64,000 bases of DNA, from assembly GCF_002741105.1 (NCBI RefSeq), contig NZ_NIQU01000002.1, positions 124,001 through 188,000 of the forward strand, given 5' to 3'. The notes under the pieces were generated by a model. The model did no database searches. It had not been told where the DNA came from and worked only from the letters and a program-made list of their open reading frames with translations. Positions 1-7,662 of the stretch are shown piece after piece. This stretch comes from Pseudomonas sediminis (GTDB taxonomy: Bacteria; Pseudomonadota; Gammaproteobacteria; Pseudomonadales; Pseudomonadaceae). How positions within the stretch are numbered: position 1 is the stretch's first letter; the number at the start of each line of letters is the position of its first letter. The position numbers were made by a program, and so were the translations under genes.

Positions 1-167
1 GCGTTGAGCGACTCGCCGCGAAAGTTTCTGGCCGCCGTTCTGGCCCGTTCTTCGTCGGGAAAGATGGCGTAGAACTCGATCGGGTGAAACTGGGCGAAGT
101 CGAATCCCCCTTCTTTCATCCGACGCAGCACCGATGTGCTGGAGTCTTCGTGGAAGGCTGTGCTCAT
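1..167 (-). CDS. RraB-like ribonuclease E inhibitor family protein, N-terminal part
   Basis: This gene is cut by the left window edge; only the first 55 codons are present. The start is an ATG at 167 preceded by a purine-rich ribosome site (GAGAGGGGG). The visible protein begins MSTAFHEDSSTSVLRRMKEG and continues with an aromatic, acidic stretch (FDFAQFHPIEFYAIFPDEE). That pattern resembles the N-terminus of the RraB/DUF1260 family, small proteins that bind and inhibit RNase E. The assignment comes from remembered similarity of this short stretch only, so the family call is moderate and the function is inferred. Confidence 0.6.
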   Translation of the reverse strand, partial: MSTAFHEDSSTSVLRRMKEGGFDFAQFHPIEFYAIFPDEERARTAARNFRGESLN

Positions 168-486
168 AAACGACCCCCTCTCAGGCTATGGATGGATTAA
201 CCGCTTTCCCAATGCGACCGTCCTACAGACGGTGTCGCGGCCTCTACCGGAAACCTCTGAAAACGCCCTGCGTTTACAGAAGCACCCAAGTGGCGCCGCC
301 CCGAGAATCGAGCTGGTGCTCGATGTGTCTACTGCAAGCGTATCGACGACTGCCCGACAGAACGCCGGGCTGAAAACCGTCACCCCAAGAGTAGCCGCTA
401 AACGCGAGGTTGGCGTCGCCCAGAAAGCCTTTGTGACAAAGCCGACGACCGACGGCAATTGGCCAGCCTGAACGCCTTGCCGGAAC
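168..486. other. Gene-free stretch between the rraB-like gene and the SDR operon end
   Basis: This stretch of about 320 bases should hold the promoter of the leftward rraB-like gene. No convincing gene, hairpin terminator or repeat was seen. A short open frame without a start codon ends at 500 and encodes a plausible-looking hydrophilic tail, but it is too short to call. Confidence 0.4.
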
Positions 487-1248
487 TCATGAACGACTGA
501 GCCAGGCCATCAGTAACCTGTTGATCCAGCCCGGCGTGATCTGCCCAAGGTTGAACAACAGCCCGAACTGCAGCCCCACCGGGCGATGCACGGTGCTGGC
601 GTGGGCCTGCTTCCAGGCCGCTTCGGCGATCTGCTCGGCCTCCAGGCGCACGCCCAGACGACGCATCACCGGCGGACGCTGCGCCTGACTGCGCACCATC
701 GGCGTGTCGACGAATGGCGGCATCAGGTCACCCACACGGATGCCATGTTCGCGCCACTCCAGCTCCAGCGCCTCGGTAAGCCCTCGCACGGCGAACTTGC
801 TGGCTGAGTAACTGGCCAGCTGCGGCACGCCGTAAAGCCCCGAGGCCGAGCCCATATTGATCACCTGCGCGTCCGGCGTGACTTTGAGATAGTTAAAGGC
901 CGCATGGCAGAGGTTGAGCACGCCGAGCACGTTGATCTGTACCAGCCGTGTGTGTTGCTCCAGCTCGATATCGGCGAAGGCACCGGTGCGCAGAATGCCT
1001 GCGCCGTTGAACAACAGGCGCAACTGGCCACCACTTTGCGCGCAGAAGTCGGCCAGCGCGGCTTTCACCGCCGCGGCATCGACCACATCCAGCGGCGCAT
1101 GCCAGGCGCCACCCAGCTCTGTGGCCAAGGCTGCCAGCGCCTTTTCATCGACATCGAGCAACCCGACGCGCCAGCCCCGTGCGTGAAACAGCCGCGCGGT
1201 GGCGGCGCCAATGCCTGATGCGGCGCCGCTGATGAGAATGCTGTTCAT
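487..1248 (-). CDS. Short-chain dehydrogenase/reductase (SDR)
   Basis: The product is a 253-residue NAD(P)-dependent oxidoreductase of the classical SDR family. The nucleotide-binding glycine motif is SGAASGIGAA near residue 8, the structural NAG-like motif is FNGAGIL, and the catalytic Tyr-Lys pair lies in SYSASKFAV. Length is typical for the family. The ATG at 1248 overlaps the stop of the upstream esterase gene as TGATG, so translation is probably coupled; an in-frame GTG one codon earlier is less likely. It is the last gene of a monooxygenase-esterase-SDR operon. A role in interconverting the alcohol and ketone handled by that operon is inferred; the substrate is unknown. Confidence 0.88.
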   Translation of the reverse strand: MNSILISGAASGIGAATARLFHARGWRVGLLDVDEKALAALATELGGAWHAPLDVVDAAAVKAALADFCAQSGGQLRLLFNGAGILRTGAFADIELEQHTRLVQINVLGVLNLCHAAFNYLKVTPDAQVINMGSASGLYGVPQLASYSASKFAVRGLTEALELEWREHGIRVGDLMPPFVDTPMVRSQAQRPPVMRRLGVRLEAEQIAEAAWKQAHASTVHRPVGLQFGLLFNLGQITPGWINRLLMAWLSRS

Positions 1249-2177
1249 CACACACCCCGCTCACGGAGAAAGGCCGCCACACGGGCGATGGCGTAATCCG
1301 CCGCGCGCAACATGCCGACATGCGCCTGGAATACGTGCCACAACCCCGGATAACGCTCCAGGCGCAGGTTGATCCCAGCCGCTTTGGCGCGCTCGGCCAG
1401 GCGCAGGCTGTCGTTGAGCAGCAACTCGTCTTCGCCCACCTGGATCAGCGTCGGCGGCAGTTGGCTAAGGTCAGCGAACAGCGGCGACATGCCCGGATCA
1501 TTGCGCGGCAGGTCGGCCGGGCAATACAGCTGCGCGGCCTGTTCGATCCAACTGGGATGGAGCAGCGGATCTCCGGCCAGCGGCTCGTGCATCTGCTCAC
1601 CGGTGAAGTCGGTGACCGGCGAGAAGCACACCAGGGCGGCGGGCGCCGGCAGACCGAGTTCGATAATGCGCAGGCAGCCGACCAGGCTCAGGTTGCCGCC
1701 GGCCGAGTCGCCGCCAATGGCGATCTGTTCAGGTCTATAACCGGCGTCCAGCAGCGCCTGGTAAGCCGCCACCACATCATCGCGCGCAGCGGGATAGGGA
1801 TGTTCCGGCGCCAGGCGGTAATCCAGCGCACAGACTTCAAGGACAGCGCGTTTGGCCAGGCTGGCGCAGATGCCCCGGTGCGTGTCCGGCCCGCCGATCA
1901 TGAAGGCGCCACCGTGTAAATAAAGCAGCACGCTACCGCTGCTGGCAGGCGGTCGATGCCATTCGCAAGGGCGCCCGGCCAGGGTATCGGCGCTGCGCGT
2001 TACGCCACGCGGCGTCAGGGTGATGGTGGTGAGTGCGCGCAATATGCGGCGCTGCGCCGGCACGGGCATCGGTGGCCGCACCAGACCGCGAAAGAACAGA
2101 CGCAGAAAACCGCGCAACAGGCCGCGCAGCAGCATCTGCTCGGCAGCGGGGGCTTTGAAGTCAGCGGACGCAGTCAT
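1248..2177 (-). CDS. Alpha/beta hydrolase, hormone-sensitive-lipase family esterase
   Basis: This 309-residue carboxylesterase carries the HSL-family oxyanion motif HGGAF and the nucleophile elbow GDSAGG. A downstream acid (in VGEDELL) and histidine (in PGLWHVF) complete the expected triad. No signal peptide is visible, so it is probably cytoplasmic. The chosen ATG at 2177 has GGAG about 10 bases upstream; a TTG three codons earlier has no spaced ribosome site. The gene starts 17 bases inside the end of the Baeyer-Villiger monooxygenase gene and its stop overlaps the SDR start. It may hydrolyse the ester or lactone made by that monooxygenase (inference from context). Confidence 0.88.
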   Translation of the reverse strand: MTASADFKAPAAEQMLLRGLLRGFLRLFFRGLVRPPMPVPAQRRILRALTTITLTPRGVTRSADTLAGRPCEWHRPPASSGSVLLYLHGGAFMIGGPDTHRGICASLAKRAVLEVCALDYRLAPEHPYPAARDDVVAAYQALLDAGYRPEQIAIGGDSAGGNLSLVGCLRIIELGLPAPAALVCFSPVTDFTGEQMHEPLAGDPLLHPSWIEQAAQLYCPADLPRNDPGMSPLFADLSQLPPTLIQVGEDELLLNDSLRLAERAKAAGINLRLERYPGLWHVFQAHVGMLRAADYAIARVAAFLRERGV

Positions 2178-3636
2178 AGTCGGCAAGCTCCGGAGTACGG
2201 GTCATGAGGCGATAGGTGAAGGTGAAACCCGGCCAGTTGTTGGTGTTCTTGCCGGTATCGGTCTTGTACCAGCTGTCGCAACCCTGTTCCCATATCGTTC
2301 GATGGGTCGCCTGTTGCAACTCCGCGTTGTAGTGCCGTTGCACCGTCGGCCGCAGATCGAGATAACGCAGTTGCTGCTCGCGCAGCACCTGCAGGCAGCC
2401 CAGTACGTAGGCGTACTGGCTCTCCAGCATGTAGAGAATCGAGTTGTGGCCGAGGTTGGTGTTCGGCCCGTAGAGCAGGAACAGATTGGGAAAGCCGCTG
2501 ACGCTGATGCCCTTGTAAGCCTCGGCGCCCTCCTTCCAGGCCTGATTCAGCTCCAGCCCGTCGAGGCCGCGAATGCACATCGGCGCGAGGAAGTCGGTGG
2601 CGGTGAAACCGGTGCCGTAGATCAGCACATCGCAGGGGTGCTCACGACCATCGGCCGTCACCAGGGAATGCTCGCGCACCTCGCGAATCGCCGCGTCGAC
2701 GATCTCGACATTGGCCTGCGCCAGCGCCGGGAAGTAGTCGTTGCTGATCAGGATACGTTTGCAACCCATGGGGTAGTTCGGCTGCAACTGCGCGCGCTTG
2801 CCAGCATCGGGCATCTGCCGCTGCAGGTGGCGGGTGAAGCTGTGGCGAAACAGGCGCATCAGCCAGGGGAAGCGGATAAAGGCCAGCGCCCGCCCCTCGT
2901 GATGCAGGTATTGCAGGAGGCGGTCGGCGCGTTGCAGCAGCGGCAAACGCTGTTTCAGGGCAATCTCCCAGGGTCGATAGGTACGATCCGGTTTGGCCAG
3001 CACATAGGCCGCCGAACGCTGGAACAGGCTCAGGCTGGCGACCTTCGGCTGGATCTGCGGCACGAACTGGATCGCCGAAGCGCCGGTGCCGATCACCGCC
3101 ACGCGCTTGCCGGTCAGATCCAGATCATGCCGCCAGCGTGCCGAGTGAAAAGCCTCGCCACGGAAATGTTCCAGGCCGAGCAGTTTCGGATAGGCCGGCC
3201 GATTGAGCTGGCCGCAGGCACTGATCAGCGCCTGCGTCTCGATCACTTCGCCCCCTGCCAGCTCGACACGCCAGATACCGCGCGCGGCATCGAAATCGGC
3301 ACCGAGCACTTCGCTGTTCAGGCGGATGTGCGGGCGCAGCCGGTGTTTCTCCACGCATTGCAGGATGTAGGCGTGGATTTCCGCCTGCGGCGCGAACTTG
3401 CGCGACCAGTCGTGCTTGGGCTCGAAGGAAAAGGAATACAGGTGCGAAGGCACATCGCAGGCGGCGCCCGGATAGCTGTTGTCGCGCCAGGTACCGCCGA
3501 CCTCGCCAGCCTTCTCGAGCAAAAGGAAGTCGTCCTCGCCGGCCTTGCGCAACTGCATGGCCAGACCCAGACCGGCAAAGCCGCTGCCGATGATCAACAC
3601 GCGCCAAGGCGCGTTCGTACGGGGGTTGTTGTTCAT
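2161..3636 (-). CDS. Flavin-containing monooxygenase, Baeyer-Villiger type
   Basis: This 491-residue FAD/NADPH enzyme has two Rossmann motifs: GSGFAG near residue 17 for FAD, and GTGASA in the middle for NADPH. Between them lies FRGEAFHSARW, which fits the type I Baeyer-Villiger signature FxGxxxHxxxW. Such enzymes insert one oxygen atom next to a ketone carbonyl to give an ester or lactone. It is the first gene of a leftward operon with an esterase and an SDR, and it is divergent from an AraC-type regulator across about 100 bases. The natural ketone substrate cannot be read from the sequence. Confidence 0.88.
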   Translation of the reverse strand: MNNNPRTNAPWRVLIIGSGFAGLGLAMQLRKAGEDDFLLLEKAGEVGGTWRDNSYPGAACDVPSHLYSFSFEPKHDWSRKFAPQAEIHAYILQCVEKHRLRPHIRLNSEVLGADFDAARGIWRVELAGGEVIETQALISACGQLNRPAYPKLLGLEHFRGEAFHSARWRHDLDLTGKRVAVIGTGASAIQFVPQIQPKVASLSLFQRSAAYVLAKPDRTYRPWEIALKQRLPLLQRADRLLQYLHHEGRALAFIRFPWLMRLFRHSFTRHLQRQMPDAGKRAQLQPNYPMGCKRILISNDYFPALAQANVEIVDAAIREVREHSLVTADGREHPCDVLIYGTGFTATDFLAPMCIRGLDGLELNQAWKEGAEAYKGISVSGFPNLFLLYGPNTNLGHNSILYMLESQYAYVLGCLQVLREQQLRYLDLRPTVQRHYNAELQQATHRTIWEQGCDSWYKTDTGKNTNNWPGFTFTYRLMTRTPELADYDCVR

Positions 3637-3734
3637 TGTGATGACCCGTGTATGAAGATGAACCGATGCTACTTGCCTCGCCCTGCCCGGGTTATGGCAT
3701 AGTCGGCCAGGATATTGTGATTTTCGGACAATCT

Positions 3735-4754
3735 ATGTCATCCCCTTGGCCTGCACGCCGCAGTATCACCAGCATTCAGTTGCTCACCCAACTGGGGCTC
3801 GATCTGGGTCTGAGCCTGGACAGGTGCCTGCATCAAACGGGGCTCAGCCCGGTGCAGTTGGCCAGCCTGAATGGGGAGATCGAGGCGCAGCGTGAGCTGC
3901 AGTTGATTGCCAACCTGATCGAGGCGCTGCCAGCAGTCGAAGATCTCGGCTTGCAGGCCGGTCGACGCTACCACCTGACCACCTATGGCGCCTGGGGTTA
4001 TGCCATTCTCAGCAGCGCCACGGTGCGCCAGGCCGCCGAGCTGGGCCTGCGCTATCACGGCCTGACCTATGCCTTCACCCGCATCAGCCTGAATGTGGAG
4101 GATGCCGTCGCCAGCCTGAATTTCGACGACAGCGCCCTGCCCCCGGCGCTGCATGATTTCATCGTGCAGCGCGACATGGTCGGAGCCCTGGTGGTCGTGC
4201 GTGAATTGCTCGGTAGCTCGCTGCGATTACTTGATGTGGAGCTGCGCCAAAACGCGCCGGCTGATCTGGCGCCTTTCATCGCCGCCTTCGGCCAGGCGCC
4301 ACGCTTTGGCGCACCCTGCAATCGCATGGGCTTCGCTGCCGAACTGCTGGACGCCCCGCTGCCACGGGCCAACCCGCAACTGGTCAGCGCCTGCGAGCAG
4401 CAGTGCCAGGCATTGCTGGCGCGCCATCAATGGCATCAGGGCCTGGCCGGGCGGGTGCGCCAGTTGCTGTTGCAGTCGCCGGGGCAGATCGCCGATATGG
4501 AACAGGTCGCGGAGCGTCTACACCTGAGCAGCCGTACCCTGAGGCGCCGCCTGATCGAGGAAGGCACCAGCTTCCGTGCGCTGCAGGATGAAGTGCGCCA
4601 GGCACTGGCCGAAGAGCTGCTGGCAGGCGGCGGCCTGAGCCTGGAGGAAATCGCCGAGCGCCTGGGTTATGGCGAGCTGTCGAACTTCATCCACGCCTTC
4701 AAGCGCTGGAAGGGCATGACGCCAGGGCGTTATCAACGTGGGGCGATGGTGTAG
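3735..4754 (+). CDS. AraC-family transcriptional regulator with arabinose-binding-like N-domain
   Basis: The 339-residue regulator has a long N-terminal ligand-binding region of the PF12625 type (seen in OruR-like regulators) and a C-terminal double helix-turn-helix from about residue 240 (MEQVAERLHLSSRTLRRRL, then LEEIAERLGYGELSNFIHAF). The start was set at ATG 3735, where homology-like sequence begins (MSSPWPARRSITSIQ); an upstream in-frame ATG at 3648 would add 29 low-complexity residues overlapping the promoter. It is divergent from the monooxygenase operon and probably controls it (inference). Confidence 0.85.
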   Translation: MSSPWPARRSITSIQLLTQLGLDLGLSLDRCLHQTGLSPVQLASLNGEIEAQRELQLIANLIEALPAVEDLGLQAGRRYHLTTYGAWGYAILSSATVRQAAELGLRYHGLTYAFTRISLNVEDAVASLNFDDSALPPALHDFIVQRDMVGALVVVRELLGSSLRLLDVELRQNAPADLAPFIAAFGQAPRFGAPCNRMGFAAELLDAPLPRANPQLVSACEQQCQALLARHQWHQGLAGRVRQLLLQSPGQIADMEQVAERLHLSSRTLRRRLIEEGTSFRALQDEVRQALAEELLAGGGLSLEEIAERLGYGELSNFIHAFKRWKGMTPGRYQRGAMV

Positions 4755-4914
4755 GCGTATTTCTGGTGGACTGTTCGCTGCGCTCCTGAGCCTCCGCTAC
4801 GAGTGGTCGGCATTTCGATCCTCTCTACGAACAGCCGGTATTCCATTCTCCCAACGGGATTTGAAAGTCATCTTCACGCTGACAAGCCGCAAGCACCGCG
4901 CTAGGGTGCCAGCC

Positions 4915-5793
4915 ATGAACATCATCACGCTGCTTCTGCCCTACCAACCGCCCTGGCACTGGCAACAGTTCCACAGCCATTTTGCCCTGCGCGCGATTCC
5001 TGGGCTGGAGACGCTGAGCGCGGACAGCTACAGCCGTGGCTTCAGCCTCGATGGCGCACCGGGCTGGTTCAGGGTCGCTCCGCTGCCGGGGCAGAACGCG
5101 CTGGAGTTGCGCTGTTACCTGGCCTCGCCCGCGCATCTGGATCAACTCGAACGACGCATACGGCGCATGTTCGATCTCGACAGTGACCCCGAAACCATTG
5201 CCTTGCACCTGAGCACTGATGAGTTGCTCGCGCCACTGCTGCTGCGCAATCCCGGCCTGCGCCTGCCGGTGGCGTTCGATCCGTTCGAGCAGGCGGTTCG
5301 CGCCATCGTCGGTCAGCAGGTCACGGTCAAGGCGGCGGTCACCATCGTCGGGCGCCTGGTGCAGCGTGTCGGCACGCTAATCGAGACGCCGGAGACGCTG
5401 GGCATCAGCCATCTGTTCCCCTCGCCGCAAGCGCTTGCAGAAGCCGATCTGACCGGCATCGGCATGCCCGGCAAGCGTGTGCAGTGCCTGCAGCACTTCG
5501 CCGCGCGCATCGCCGATGGCAGCCTGAAGCTTGATCTGGAAGAAGGCAGCCTGGCGCTGATCGAGCGATTGTGTGCCCTACCCGGCATTGGCCCGTGGAC
5601 AGCGGAGTACATCGCCCTGCGCGCGTTCGGTGAGGCTGACGCCTTTCCCGCAAGCGACCTAGGTCTACTCAAGGCGCCAGTGTGGGGAACGGAAGGTATC
5701 GACGCGCGGCGCCTCAAGGCTCACGCCGAGGCCTGGCGTCCGTGGCGTGCTTATGCGGCGGCACATCTTTGGCACAACTATTCGGGAGGCTGA
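4915..5793 (+). CDS. alkA: DNA-3-methyladenine glycosylase II (AlkA type)
   Basis: The enzyme excises N3- and N7-alkylated purines and related lesions, leaving an abasic site for base-excision repair. The 292-residue protein has an AlkA N-terminal beta domain, then the helix-hairpin-helix LCALPGIGPWTAEYIALRAF. The catalytic aspartate lies in FPASDLGL. Length is close to E. coli AlkA (282). The ATG at 4915 begins the conserved region; an upstream in-frame start would add non-homologous residues. It is followed after three bases by ogt, so the two repair genes form one unit. No Ada regulator is seen nearby. Confidence 0.9.
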   Translation: MNIITLLLPYQPPWHWQQFHSHFALRAIPGLETLSADSYSRGFSLDGAPGWFRVAPLPGQNALELRCYLASPAHLDQLERRIRRMFDLDSDPETIALHLSTDELLAPLLLRNPGLRLPVAFDPFEQAVRAIVGQQVTVKAAVTIVGRLVQRVGTLIETPETLGISHLFPSPQALAEADLTGIGMPGKRVQCLQHFAARIADGSLKLDLEEGSLALIERLCALPGIGPWTAEYIALRAFGEADAFPASDLGLLKAPVWGTEGIDARRLKAHAEAWRPWRAYAAAHLWHNYSGG

Positions 5794-5796
5794 ACC

Positions 5797-6294
5797 ATGC
5801 ATTACCGCTACCACGACAGCCCGGTCGGCCCGCTGTTTCTGGCGGCCGATGAAAGCGGCTTGCAATTGCTGCTGATGGAGCTGGACAGCCGGCCCTGGCG
5901 CATCGAAGACCATTGGCAGCCCGCCGGCCGTGAGCTGGACGCTGTCTGCAGCCAGCTGGACGAATACTTTGCCGGCAAGCGTCGCCAATTCGAAGTGCGC
6001 CTGGCCCCTCAGGGCACGGCATTCCAGCAGGCGGTCTGGCAGGCGCTGCAGGCCATCCCCTATGGCCGCACCTGCAGCTATTCGGAGCTGGCCAATGTCA
6101 TCGGCAGACCACAGGCCGTGCGTGCGGTGGGAACCGCCAATGGCGCCAACCCGATCGCCATCATCGTGCCCTGCCATCGCGTGATCGGCCGCGACGGCAG
6201 CCTCACCGGTTACGCCGGCGGCCTGCCACGCAAGCAGCAATTACTGGAACTGGAAGGCGTATTGCAGCCAGCGCAGGCGCAACTGGCCTTGTAG
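5797..6294 (+). CDS. ogt: Methylated-DNA-protein-cysteine methyltransferase
   Basis: This suicide repair protein transfers methyl groups from O6-methylguanine (and O4-methylthymine) to its own cysteine. The acceptor motif IIVPCHRVIG is present with the cysteine at residue 126, and the DNA-binding helix region (YGRTCSYSELA, then RAVGTANGANP) precedes it. The 165-residue length fits a free-standing Ogt rather than an Ada fusion. It is three bases downstream of alkA and convergent with the phosphatase gene at 6300, with only five bases between them. Confidence 0.93.
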   Translation: MHYRYHDSPVGPLFLAADESGLQLLLMELDSRPWRIEDHWQPAGRELDAVCSQLDEYFAGKRRQFEVRLAPQGTAFQQAVWQALQAIPYGRTCSYSELANVIGRPQAVRAVGTANGANPIAIIVPCHRVIGRDGSLTGYAGGLPRKQQLLELEGVLQPAQAQLAL

Positions 6295-6299
6295 CCCTC

Positions 6300-6857
6300 T
6301 CAGGGCGCAGGTATACGTGCCAGTGGCTGAACCCGAGGGCGCAGCGGTAAAGGCAAAATCAGCCCCTCGCCCGAAGCGGGAAAGATGCCGGTCAAGGCAG
6401 TGATATTGACTTGGTGGGAAACCAGCACCAACGGCGCACCCGCAGGCAACTCGTTGATCTGGCGAATCAGCTCGGCGGTCTGCTCGCTACCCTCCTCTGG
6501 CTGACCAAAGAACGAATCCAATGCCGGGAATGGCTGTACCGGGCCGCGCTGCATGGTGCTGGCCGTATCCTGCGCGCGGCACCAACGACTGCTGAGAAGG
6601 CGCGGCTGCTCGATCCCCTGACTCGCGAGCAACTCGCCCCAACGCCGGGCCTCGGCACGCCCTTGATCGTTCAGGTTGCGCTGGGTTTCGCATTGTCCCA
6701 GACGAAAGTTCGCCGGGTCGCCCGTACCTGGCGCCGTGGCATGGCGCATCAGCAATAGCGCACGGCCCTCGCGCAGCGCCTGCCAGGCGTCGGCGTTGTC
6801 TGCTGCCACACTGAACAGCGGCAGCAGCACGAGGGCCAACAGCCATAGGCGCTTCAT
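6300..6857 (-). CDS. Secreted histidine phosphatase family protein
   Basis: The 185-residue product starts with a signal peptide (MKRLWLLALVLLPLFSVAA). The phosphoacceptor motif LLLMRHATAPGTGDP follows at about residue 34, with the second catalytic histidine in VSHQVNITALTG. Histidine phosphatases of this sort act on phosphoesters through a phosphohistidine intermediate; the periplasmic substrate is not known. The start ATG at 6857 overlaps the stop of the preceding small membrane protein gene as ATGA, so the two are translationally coupled. Confidence 0.85.
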   Translation of the reverse strand: MKRLWLLALVLLPLFSVAADNADAWQALREGRALLLMRHATAPGTGDPANFRLGQCETQRNLNDQGRAEARRWGELLASQGIEQPRLLSSRWCRAQDTASTMQRGPVQPFPALDSFFGQPEEGSEQTAELIRQINELPAGAPLVLVSHQVNITALTGIFPASGEGLILPLPLRPRVQPLARIPAP

Positions 6858-7045
6858 ATCCTGACGTTGCCGCGCGGCCCCATCAGCGCCCAGATGATCA
6901 GGCCGACCACAGGCAGCAGCACGATCAGCAGAATCCATAGAATCTTGATCCCGGTCTCGGCGCTGCTCTTGATCACGTTGAGGATGGCCCAGATATCCAG
7001 GGCGAGGATGACCAGGCCAATCAGGCCATTGAACATGGAACCCAT
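6854..7045 (-). CDS. Small membrane protein with PLD nuclease N-terminal (PLDc_N) domain
   Basis: This 63-residue protein has two predicted membrane helices: one from about residue 6 to 24, and one around ILWILLIVLLPVVGLIIWAL. It ends with a short basic tail (MGPRGNVRI). The W..LMGPRG ending is typical of the PLDc_N family, often found at the N-terminus of cardiolipin synthases but here free-standing. The ATG at 7045 has a good AGGAG seven bases upstream. It overlaps the phosphatase gene by four bases. Function is unknown. Confidence 0.8.
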   Translation of the reverse strand: MGSMFNGLIGLVILALDIWAILNVIKSSAETGIKILWILLIVLLPVVGLIIWALMGPRGNVRI

Positions 7046-7106
7046 GACGACACTCCTGTCTGAGAAGTTGCCTTCATAGGATAGTCAGCGACCGGCGCCG
7101 GTTCCC

Positions 7107-7646
7107 TCAATCGCCGAGGCGGGCAAAACGGCTGGCGATATCGTCATCGGTGCGCACAGGTGCGTCCTCGCTGGCGCTCAGGCGCGCCACCAGCGCATGC
7201 GGTTCCTCCCCCAGGTCGAACCAGTAGCGGGTACCCGCTGGCAGCGACAGCAGGTCACCCTTCTCGCCCTGCAGCATGTAGACGTGATCTTCGAGGTGCA
7301 GGCTGAGTTGGGCGAAGCCACCGAGGAACAACCAGGCACTGGCCGTCGATTGCGACTGCTCATCCAGATGACGCGCACGCAACTCCAGTTTCTGCGGATG
7401 GTTGCGCTGCAGGTTGAACAGCTCCTGCTGCACATGGCCTTCCTTGCCCATGAACGCCTGCAGCCACAGACCATAAGCTGCGTCGAACTCGGCCTGCTCA
7501 CAGCCGGGGCGCAACGCAGCCGGCAGCTCCACCTGGCGATAATCGATGCCTACCGCCGCCAGGGTGCTGGCGATGTCCTCGGCGTGGTTCAGTATCTTGT
7601 TCGGCAGTTCCGGGGAGGTGTGCTGGTAGACGGCGAGGCTGCTCAT
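7107..7646 (-). CDS. Acireductone-dioxygenase-like cupin lacking its metal ligands
   Basis: The 179-residue protein matches bacterial acireductone dioxygenase (MtnD) in length and in several conserved stretches: LNHAEDIASTLAAVG, HPQKLELRARHLDE, LPAGTR.WFDLGE and DDIASRF. The four residues that bind the catalytic Fe/Ni in that family (HxHxxxE and a later His) are not present. By remembered alignment they are Gln97, Gln99, Ser103 and Tyr141. It therefore should not catalyse the methionine-salvage reaction, and may be a structural or regulatory relative or a decaying gene. It lies 16 bases downstream of the MFS gene in an aroC-MFS operon. In P. aeruginosa the aroC-MFS pair is followed by mtn genes; no mtnB or mtnC is present here. 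Confidence 0.75.
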   Translation of the reverse strand: MSSLAVYQHTSPELPNKILNHAEDIASTLAAVGIDYRQVELPAALRPGCEQAEFDAAYGLWLQAFMGKEGHVQQELFNLQRNHPQKLELRARHLDEQSQSTASAWLFLGGFAQLSLHLEDHVYMLQGEKGDLLSLPAGTRYWFDLGEEPHALVARLSASEDAPVRTDDDIASRFARLGD

Positions 7647-7662
7647 GAAGGGTTCACTCGAT

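Noticed and set aside
402..500. Short coding-like stretch without start codon near the SDR end
   Set aside because: It has no ATG/GTG/TTG with a ribosome site and is only about 32 codons; it may be a gene remnant, but the evidence is too thin.
2020..3702. A 560-codon open frame on the plus strand opposite the monooxygenase
   Set aside because: It is antisense to a protein with clear FAD and Baeyer-Villiger motifs, and has no recognisable domain of its own.
7107..7646. Annotation as functional acireductone dioxygenase (mtnD)
   Set aside because: All four metal-binding positions are replaced, so the enzyme name would mislead.
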